Positions 58,498 through 64,000 of a stretch of 64,000 nt of DNA are shown here, in pieces. Below the pieces are notes generated by a model that was not told the DNA's origin, ran no database searches, and saw only the letters and a program-made list of their open reading frames with translations. Positions within the stretch are counted from its first letter, which is position 1; each line of letters opens with the position of its first letter. The translations under genes were made by a program, and so were the position numbers. Origin of the DNA: Acetobacteraceae bacterium (GTDB taxonomy: Bacteria; Pseudomonadota; Alphaproteobacteria; Acetobacterales; Acetobacteraceae); the NCBI GenBank assembly GCA_027482245.1, contig JAIXWG010000070.1:1-64000 (forward strand), given 5' to 3'.

Positions 58498-59724
58498 TCA
58501 GGCCGCAGGCCGCACCAGCAGGTGCTTCTTCCGGCCGAGCGACAGCTTCGCCGCGCCGTCCCGCAGATCCGCCGCCGTCACCACCGCCGCGACGTCCGAC
58601 ACCGGCGCATCGTTCAGCCGCACCCCGCCCTGCGCCATCAGCCGCCGCGCCTCCCCCTTGCTGGCGACGAGCTTCGCCTCGGCCAGCAGGTCGATGATGC
58701 CCGCGGGCAGGGTGGCGGTCAGGCTCGGCAGCGTCTCCGCCGCCTCCCCCTGTTCGAAGGCGCGGCGCGCGGTCTCGGCCGCGGCCTCGGCGGCGGCGCG
58801 GCCGTGCAGGATCGCGGTCGCCTCGGTCGCCAGGACCTTCTTCGCCTCGTTGATCTCGGCGCCGGCCAGCGCGCCGAGGCGCCGGACCTCCTCCATGGGC
58901 AACTCGGTGAACAGCGCGAGGAAACGGCCGACATCCGCATCGTCCGTGTTCCGCCAGTACTGCCAGTAGTCGTAGGGGGAGAGGCGGTCGGGGTTCAGCC
59001 AGACGGCGCCCGAGGCCGTCTTGCCCATCTTGGCGCCGGAGGCGGTGGTCAGCAGCGGCGTGGTCAGCACATGGGCCTGGCCACCGGCCACGCGGCGGAT
59101 CAGCTCCGCCCCCATGATGATGTTGCCCCACTGGTCCGACCCGCCCATCTGCAGGACGGCGCCGTGGCGGCGATGCAGCTCCAGGAAGTCGTAGGACTGC
59201 AGCAGCATGTAGTTGAATTCGAGGAAGCTCAGCGGCTGCTCCCGCTCCAGCCGCAGGCGCACGCTGTCCATCGTCAGCATGCGGTTGACGCTGAAGTGGC
59301 GGCCGATGTCGCGGAGGAAGGGGATGTAGCGCAGCTCGTCCAGCCATTCGGCATTGTCGAGCATCAGCGCGCCGGCGTTGAAGTCCAGCAGCGCCTCGAA
59401 GGTCCGGCGGATGCCGACCTTGTTGGTGGCGATGACCTCATCCGTCAGCAGCTGCCGGGCGTCATCCTTGCCGGAGGGGTCGCCGACCTTCGTGGTGCCG
59501 CCGCCGATCAGCGCGATGGGCTTGCCGCCGGTCTTCTGCAGCAGGCGCAGCAGCATGGTCGGCATGAGGTGCCCGACATGCAGGCTGTCCGCCGTGCAGT
59601 CATAGCCGATATAGGCGGTGAGACCCCCCTTGTTCAGCGCGGCATCCAGCTCCGCCTCGTCCGAGGTCTGGTGGATGTAGCCGCGTTCCTTGGCGATGCG
59701 CAGGAAGTCGCTGGTGGTGCTCAT
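58498..59724 (-). CDS. tyrS: Tyrosyl-tRNA synthetase
   Basis: A 408-residue class I aminoacyl-tRNA synthetase. The HIGH motif is HVGH (49-52) in [10 protein letters not shown]; the KMSKS loop is KMGKT in [34 protein letters not shown] carries the Tyr/Gln recognition residues, and a C-terminal S4-type RNA-binding domain (about 345-405) contains [17 protein letters not shown]. Essential gene; standard length. It diverges from anmK across a 62-bp gap. Confidence 0.96.
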   Translation of the reverse strand: MSTTSDFLRIAKERGYIHQTSDEAELDAALNKGGLTAYIGYDCTADSLHVGHLMPTMLLRLLQKTGGKPIALIGGGTTKVGDPSGKDDARQLLTDEVIATNKVGIRRTFEALLDFNAGALMLDNAEWLDELRYIPFLRDIGRHFSVNRMLTMDSVRLRLEREQPLSFLEFNYMLLQSYDFLELHRRHGAVLQMGGSDQWGNIIMGAELIRRVAGGQAHVLTTPLLTTASGAKMGKTASGAVWLNPDRLSPYDYWQYWRNTDDADVGRFLALFTELPMEEVRRLGALAGAEINEAKKVLATEATAILHGRAAAEAAAETARRAFEQGEAAETLPSLTATLPAGIIDLLAEAKLVASKGEARRLMAQGGVRLNDAPVSDVAAVVTAADLRDGAAKLSLGRKKHLLVRPAA

Positions 59725-59786
59725 GGGGGTCCGTCATCGGCTGCCCGGGTCTTTCCCGGCGGCGCGCGGCGTAGCACGTTGGGGGG

Positions 59787-60884
59787 ATGCTGCGAACCAT
59801 AGGGCTGATGAGCGGGACCTCCCTCGACGGGGTGGATGCCGCCTGGGTGGAGACGGACGGGGAGGCGATCGGGCGATTGGGCCCGGTGCTGACGCTGCCC
59901 TACGACCCGGCGCTGCGCCGCGACCTGCGCCAGCTGCTGGACCGGGCGCCGGGGCTGGGGGCGGAGGATCCCTTCCTGCAGGATTGCGTGGCGCGGCTGA
60001 CGGACCGGCATGTGGAGGCGGTGCGCGCCATCGGCTGGCCCGCGGATGTCATCGGCTTCCACGGCCAGACCATCCTGCACCGCCCCGCCCGCCCCGGCAC
60101 GAATGCCGCCGGCTTCACCTGGCAGGTGGGCGACGCGCAGCGCCTGGCGCGGGAGACGGGGATGACCGTCGCCCATGATTTCCGCAGTGCCGATGTCGCG
60201 GCGGGCGGGCAGGGGGCGCCGCTGGTGCCGGTGGTGCATGCCGCCATGGCGCGGGACCTGCCGAAGCCGCTGGCGGTGCTGAACCTCGGTGGTGTGGCCA
60301 ACGTCACCTGGATCGGCGCGGACGGCACGCTGGTGGCCTTCGACACCGGCCCGGCCAATGGGCCGCTGGATGATTGGCTGCGGCTGCACACCGGGGAGGC
60401 CTTCGACCGTGACGGCAGGCTGGCGCTGGCCGGCCAGGTCGATGGCGGGGTGATGGCGCATATGCTGGACCACCCCTGGCTGCTGGCGCCGCCGCCGAAA
60501 TCGCTGGACCGCCTCGATTTCGATCGCGCGCTGCGGGAGGCAGGGGCAGGCGCGCTCTCGCCCGCCGACGGCGCGGCGACGCTGGTGGCCTTCGCGGCGG
60601 TCTGCGTGGCCGCCGCCGCCCGGCACTTCCCGGAGCCGCCGGTGCAGTGGCTGGTCGCCGGGGGCGGGCGGCGTAACCCCGCCATGATGCGCGCCCTCAA
60701 TGCCGCGCTGGCGGAACCGGTGCGGGCCGTGGAGGTCGCGGGCTGGAACGGCGATGCGCTGGAGGCCCAGGCCTTCGGCGTGCTGGCGGCCCGGGTCTGG
60801 CGCGGCCTGCCGCTGACCTTCCCGGGCACCACCGGCGCACCGCATCCGCTGCCCGGCGGGCGGCTGGTGGGATCGCTGCTGTAG
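59787..60884 (+). CDS. anmK: Anhydro-N-acetylmuramic acid kinase
   Basis: A 365-residue sugar kinase of peptidoglycan recycling that opens and phosphorylates anhydroMurNAc to MurNAc-6-P. It shows the AnmK start TIGLMSGTSLDGVDAAWVE, GFHGQTILHRP, TVAHDFRSADVAAGGQGAPL and LNLGGVANVTW, then FDTGPANGPLDDW and the late VAGGGRRNPAMM. Standard length. A perfect hairpin separates it from the convergent hydrolase gene. Confidence 0.95.
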   Translation: MLRTIGLMSGTSLDGVDAAWVETDGEAIGRLGPVLTLPYDPALRRDLRQLLDRAPGLGAEDPFLQDCVARLTDRHVEAVRAIGWPADVIGFHGQTILHRPARPGTNAAGFTWQVGDAQRLARETGMTVAHDFRSADVAAGGQGAPLVPVVHAAMARDLPKPLAVLNLGGVANVTWIGADGTLVAFDTGPANGPLDDWLRLHTGEAFDRDGRLALAGQVDGGVMAHMLDHPWLLAPPPKSLDRLDFDRALREAGAGALSPADGAATLVAFAAVCVAAAARHFPEPPVQWLVAGGGRRNPAMMRALNAALAEPVRAVEVAGWNGDALEAQAFGVLAARVWRGLPLTFPGTTGAPHPLPGGRLVGSLL

Positions 60885-60891
60885 AACGCGA

Positions 60892-60920
60892 AACGGCGCG
60901 CGGGGGTGCCGCGCGCCGTT
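60892..60920. terminator. Bidirectional terminator between anmK and the hydrolase gene
   Basis: AACGGCGCGC / GCGCGCCGTT, a 10-bp perfect stem with a 9-nt loop, 7 nt after the anmK stop and 26 nt from the convergent stop. The A and T ends suit termination in both directions. Confidence 0.65.
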
Positions 60921-60946
60921 CCGATGGCCCTGGCCGGATGGTGCGG

Positions 60947-61615
60947 TCAGTCGGCCGCGAGCGCCATGCGGCCGCGGTTCAGCACGCCCATCACATGGTC
61001 TTCCGCCGCATCCGCGACCTGCTCGGCCTGGGGCGGGGTGAAGATGTGGCCGGCGCCGGGCATCACGCGGTAGTCGATGCGGATTCCCTTCTGGGTATTC
61101 AGCTTGTCCACAAGCTTGCGCACGCTGCTTTCCGGCACGAGCTCGTCATCCGCGCCATGCAGCATCAGGCCGTTGCACGGGCAGGGGGCGAGGAAGCCGA
61201 AATCGTAGTGGCTGGCGGGGGCGGAGACGCTGACGAAGCCGCCCATCTCCGGGCGCCGCATCAGCAGCTGCATGCCGACATAGGACCCGAAGGAATAGCC
61301 CGCGACCCAGAGGGAGGAGGCATTCGGGTTCACGGCCTGCAGGAAGTCCAGCGCCGCCGCGGCGTCCGAGATCTCCCCGATGCCGCCGTCATAGCGGCCC
61401 TGGCTGCGGCCGACGCCACGGAAGTTGAAGCGCAGGGTGGAAAACCCCATCGCCTGGAAACGCTGGTACAGGGCATGAACGATCCGGTTGTTCATGGTCC
61501 CGCCATGCAGCGGGTGCGGGTGCAGGATCAGCGCGACCGGCGCATGGGCCTGCTTCGCATGGTGATAACGACCCTCGAGCCGGCCGTCAGGGCCGGCGAA
61601 CATGACTTCGGGCAT
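60947..61615 (-). CDS. Alpha/beta hydrolase (COG2945-like)
   Basis: A 222-residue cytoplasmic hydrolase. Seen: LILHPHPLHGGTMNNRIV (about 29-46), TLRFNFRGVGRSQG, nucleophile motif AGYSFGSYVG, LMLHGADDELVP with the acid, and GAGHIF with the catalytic His. This is the small hydrolase type often encoded next to the IscR/SUF locus in alphaproteobacteria, as here (divergent). A probable esterase or thioesterase; substrate unknown. Confidence 0.9.
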   Translation of the reverse strand: MPEVMFAGPDGRLEGRYHHAKQAHAPVALILHPHPLHGGTMNNRIVHALYQRFQAMGFSTLRFNFRGVGRSQGRYDGGIGEISDAAAALDFLQAVNPNASSLWVAGYSFGSYVGMQLLMRRPEMGGFVSVSAPASHYDFGFLAPCPCNGLMLHGADDELVPESSVRKLVDKLNTQKGIRIDYRVMPGAGHIFTPPQAEQVADAAEDHVMGVLNRGRMALAAD

Positions 61616-62140
61616 CGTTCCTTCGATCCAGTCCGTGTTGGGCGTGCGATGGGACGGGCCTCAGCCCAACCCGTCCATCGCGCACCATGACCGGGGGCGG
61701 GGCTGCGCATGCGCCCGCCACCTGGCCGTTTGGGAAGCCACCCGCGCCGCCGCCGCGGCACGCCTCAGGCACGATCCAGGGCCAGACCTGATCGTTCGGC
61801 GTTCCCGCCCCTTCTGGGCCCAACCCCGTTTGTTGACGGCGCTGGTCGGGAACAATAGCCTCGTGATGGCGACGGGTCGTCGCGGTCATCCGGCTCCGGT
61901 CTTGGCTCTGGTGGGCGCGGCTGGCCCGCGCCCGAGGGCACCCCAGGGCGGGCTCCCGAGCCCCAGGGTGGCTGCAATATAGGTGAGGCGCGGGCAGGTT
62001 TCATATCGGATTCATGGCATGGCCCGCATGTTCCTGCGTCTGAGGCGCCCCCTCCCGGCTCACGTTCCGGACAGTGGACGGAATCACTCGCCCCCAGGGG
62101 GATTTGCCGTGCGCGGGAACACGTTGGGCGGGAGTGCACG
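61616..62140. other. 525-bp divergent intergenic region before iscR
   Basis: No gene is credible here. A promoter-like pair TTGACG, 17-bp spacer, TAGCCT lies at 61833-61861 (plus strand), followed by hairpins GGGCGCGG/CCGCGCCC (61913-61933) and GGGCTC/GAGCCC (61950-61963). This arrangement could mark a small RNA or an iscR leader; I recognise no known RNA family and no IscR, RirA or Irr box. Confidence 0.4.
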
Positions 62141-62608
62141 ATGAGACTCTCCACCCGGGGCCGCTACGCCGTGATGGCGATGGTGGAGCTTGCGGCGCGG
62201 GACGACTCGGCCCTGCCGGAGGGCAAGGCGACGCGCGGGCAGGTCAGCCTGGCGGAGATCGCCCAGGCTCAGCACCTCTCGCTCGCCTACCTCGAACAAT
62301 TGTTCGGCCCCCTGCGCCGGGCCGGCCTCGTCGTCTCCACCCGCGGCCCCGGCGGCGGCTACCGGCTGGCGCGGGCGGCCAGTGACATCTCCATCGCCGC
62401 GATCGTCGAGGCGGTGGACGAGCCGATCCACGCCACCCGCTGCGACGAGGGCGGGCCGGGCTGCCTGGCCGGGCAGCGCTGCCTGACGCATGACCTCTGG
62501 TCCGAACTCGGCGACCAGATCCGGCTGTTCCTGGACGGGGTGACGCTGGCGGATGTGATCGGGGGCCGCGTGCTCGGCCGTGCCACGGCGCCGACGGCGG
62601 TGCCCTAG
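62141..62608 (+). CDS. iscR: Rrf2 family Fe-S cluster regulator IscR
   Basis: A 155-residue transcription factor that binds a [2Fe-2S] cluster and controls Fe-S assembly genes. The N-terminal winged helix (MRLSTRGRYAVMAMVEL, then HLSLAYLEQLFGPLRRAGLV) is complete, and the cluster ligands Cys101, Cys108, Cys114 and His117 are all present in RCDEGGPGCLAGQRCLTHDL. A short insertion (about 20-33) lengthens the loop after helix 1. The desulfurase genes start 7 nt downstream, so it probably autoregulates this operon. Confidence 0.94.
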   Translation: MRLSTRGRYAVMAMVELAARDDSALPEGKATRGQVSLAEIAQAQHLSLAYLEQLFGPLRRAGLVVSTRGPGGGYRLARAASDISIAAIVEAVDEPIHATRCDEGGPGCLAGQRCLTHDLWSELGDQIRLFLDGVTLADVIGGRVLGRATAPTAVP

Positions 62609-62615
62609 GCCGGCC

Positions 62616-63704
62616 ATGGCCCTCTACCTGGACGCGAATGCGACGGAGCCCCTGCGCCCGGAAGCGCGGGCGGCCGTGCTGTGCGCGCTCGACCTGGTGG
62701 GCAACCCGTCCTCGGTCCATGGCGCGGGGCGCGCCGCACGCCGGCTGCTGGAAACGGCGCGGGAACAGGTGGCCGCGCGCTTCGGGGCCAGCCCGGCGGA
62801 GGTGGTCTTCACCAGCGGGGGGACGGAGGCGAATGCGCTCGCCATCGCCGCGCTGGGGCGCGGCCGGCGGGTGCTGGTGGGCGCGACCGAACACCCCGCG
62901 GTGCTGGCCGCGGCGCCCGGCGCCACGGTGCTGCCGGTGCTGCTCGACGGCAGGCTGGACCTGCGCGCGCTGGAAGCGGCCCTGGCCGAGGGGCCGCCCG
63001 CGCTGGTCTGCCTGATGGCGGCCAACAACGAGACCGGCGTGCTGCATCCGCTGGCGGAAGCCGCCGCGCTCTGCCGGGCGCAGGGCGCCTGGCTGCATGT
63101 CGATGGCGTGCAGGCGGCGGGGCGGGTGCCGCTGGTGCTCGGCCCGGCGGACAGCCTGGCGATCTCCGGCCACAAGCTTGGCGGTCCCAAGGGGGCGGGG
63201 GCGCTGCTGCTGCGGCCGGGGCTCGACCTGCCGGCGCTGATCGCGGGCGGCGGGCAGGAACGCGGAAGGCGCGGGGGCACGGAGGCGCTGCCCGCCATCG
63301 CCGGCCTGGGTGCCGCGGCCGAGGCCGCCGACCCCACCGCGGCCGCGCGGCTGGCCGCTCTGCGGGACGCGATCGAGGCCGGCGCCGGCGCCCAGGTGGC
63401 GGGCGCGGGCGCGGCCCGGCTGCCCAACACCACCAGCCTGGTACTGCCCGGCATCCCGGCGGAGACGCAGGTGATCGCGCTGGACCTGGCGGGCGTGCAG
63501 GTCTCCGCGGGGTCCGCCTGTTCCTCCGGCAAGGTGAAGGCCAGCCATGTGCTGGCGGCGATGGGGCTGGGGGAGGCGGCGGGATCGGCCATCCGCGTGT
63601 CCCTGCCCTGGGATGCGGCGCCGGATGCGGCGGAGCGTTTCCTTGAGGCGTGGTCCGCCATGCGCGGCCGCCTCTCGCGCAAGGGCCTGGCAGCCGCCAC
63701 ATAG
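62616..63704 (+). CDS. Cysteine desulfurase, NifS/IscS type (first of two)
   Basis: A 362-residue PLP enzyme supplying sulfur. [10 protein letters not shown] at the N-terminus, [34 protein letters not shown] and [10 protein letters not shown] with PLP-Lys187 are the family core, and the mobile loop keeps its catalytic Cys302 in [14 protein letters not shown]. It is somewhat shorter and more diverged than the next desulfurase. The start at ATG giving [10 protein letters not shown] is preferred over an upstream frame overlapping iscR. Paired desulfurases after iscR are seen in many alphaproteobacteria. Confidence 0.93.
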   Translation: MALYLDANATEPLRPEARAAVLCALDLVGNPSSVHGAGRAARRLLETAREQVAARFGASPAEVVFTSGGTEANALAIAALGRGRRVLVGATEHPAVLAAAPGATVLPVLLDGRLDLRALEAALAEGPPALVCLMAANNETGVLHPLAEAAALCRAQGAWLHVDGVQAAGRVPLVLGPADSLAISGHKLGGPKGAGALLLRPGLDLPALIAGGGQERGRRGGTEALPAIAGLGAAAEAADPTAAARLAALRDAIEAGAGAQVAGAGAARLPNTTSLVLPGIPAETQVIALDLAGVQVSAGSACSSGKVKASHVLAAMGLGEAAGSAIRVSLPWDAAPDAAERFLEAWSAMRGRLSRKGLAAAT

Positions 63705-63712
63705 GGGGTGCG

Positions 63713-64000
63713 ATGACTCGTCCGAACCGCCCCATCTACCTCGACAACCACGCCACCACGCCGGTCGATCCGCGCGTGCTGGCCGCCATGCGGCCGTGGT
63801 GGGAGGAGAATTTCGCCAATCCCGGCTCCGTCGAGCATGCGATGGGGCAGGCGGCGGAAGCGGCGGTGGAGGCGGCGCGCGGCCATGTCGCGGCGCTGAT
63901 CGGGGCGGACCCTGCGGAAATCCTGTTCACCTCCGGCGCCACGGAGGCCAACAACCTCGCCATCAAGGGCGCGGCGCGCTTCGCCAGGGCGCAGGGGACG
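63713..64000 (+). CDS. iscS: Cysteine desulfurase IscS-type (second), cut by the right edge
   Basis: The first 96 residues are present. [38 protein letters not shown] and [20 protein letters not shown] match the start of IscS. The sequence is closer to classical IscS than the preceding gene. The PLP lysine and catalytic Cys lie beyond the window. It starts 8 nt after the previous stop, so both are one transcript, presumably continuing into sufBCD-type genes. Confidence 0.93.
   Translation, partial: MTRPNRPIYLDNHATTPVDPRVLAAMRPWWEENFANPGSVEHAMGQAAEAAVEAARGHVAALIGADPAEILFTSGATEANNLAIKGAARFARAQGT

Noticed and set aside
62580-63704. Pseudogene reading of the first desulfurase
   Set aside because: Although more diverged, it keeps the PLP Lys187 and catalytic Cys302 and is an intact frame.

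Overview
The window looks like a chromosome segment from a high-GC alphaproteobacterium, most likely Acetobacteraceae (Roseomonas-like). This rests on very high GC with strong third-position bias, an aroQ-accB-accC-aat block facing an NDUFA12-mlaD-DUF2155 block, an alphaproteobacterial phasin, a GTTC-N7-GTTC type LexA box, and an iscR followed by two cysteine desulfurase genes. No rRNA, tRNA, CRISPR, insertion sequence, transposase, integrase or phage gene was seen.

Layout. 0-5.4 kb: a D,D-carboxypeptidase cut by the left edge, a phasin with PhaR-like sites, clpS-clpA, and an AhpD-like protein. 5.4-6.3 kb: a MntA/HepT-type nucleotidyltransferase/HEPN pair. 6.2-18.1 kb: twelve minus-strand genes in a row. 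They include a tightly overlapping set (DUF1190-like lipoprotein, glutathionylspermidine-synthase-like enzyme, DUF350 protein, nuclease-helicase) and a class II ribonucleotide reductase-like protein that keeps only the C-terminal part of the enzyme. 18.3-24.5 kb: complex I assembly/lipid transport genes, then aat, accC, accB, aroQ, and divergent thiS-thiG. 24.5-27.3 kb: a lipoprotein, a long leader, an ornithine decarboxylase with a strong terminator, and an Lrp regulator. 27.3-34.5 kb: an oligopeptide-type ABC transporter with two divergent paralogous binding proteins. 34.6-45.5 kb: a glycosyltransferase-methyltransferase fusion, an Asp-repeat secreted protein, an SOS-box-controlled micro-membrane protein, a two-component system, AlkA, an aminotransferase, a DsbA-like protein, LemA, an M48 peptidase and a racemase-like enzyme. 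45.5-58.2 kb: a hairpin array, an MFS carrier, a methyltransferase, Bcp, GlnE, a giant AsmA-like protein, AzlCD and a membrane protein. 58.5-64 kb: tyrS, anmK, a hydrolase, iscR and two desulfurases, the second cut by the right edge.

How the genes connect. ClpS, ClpA and Aat together make up the recognition and tagging parts of the bacterial N-degron pathway. AccB and AccC are two of four acetyl-CoA carboxylase parts. ThiS and ThiG build the thiazole of thiamine, and the IscR/desulfurase cluster begins an Fe-S assembly operon. AnmK and the carboxypeptidase handle peptidoglycan, MlaD and the AsmA-like protein handle envelope lipids, and GlnE handles nitrogen control.

Most interesting signals: (1) a perfect GTTC-N7-GTTC LexA site just before a 67-residue single-pass membrane protein, a candidate SOS division inhibitor; (2) the overlapping DUF1190/ATP-grasp/DUF350/nuclease-helicase operon; (3) the MntA/HepT pair with both signature motifs intact; (4) a 35-bp element present twice, each copy about 30 nt downstream of a stop codon on the coding strand, with 33 of 35 identical bases; (5) five perfect hairpins packed into about 200 bp; (6) the N-terminally missing NrdJ-like protein. 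All functional statements come from reading motifs, not from database searches.
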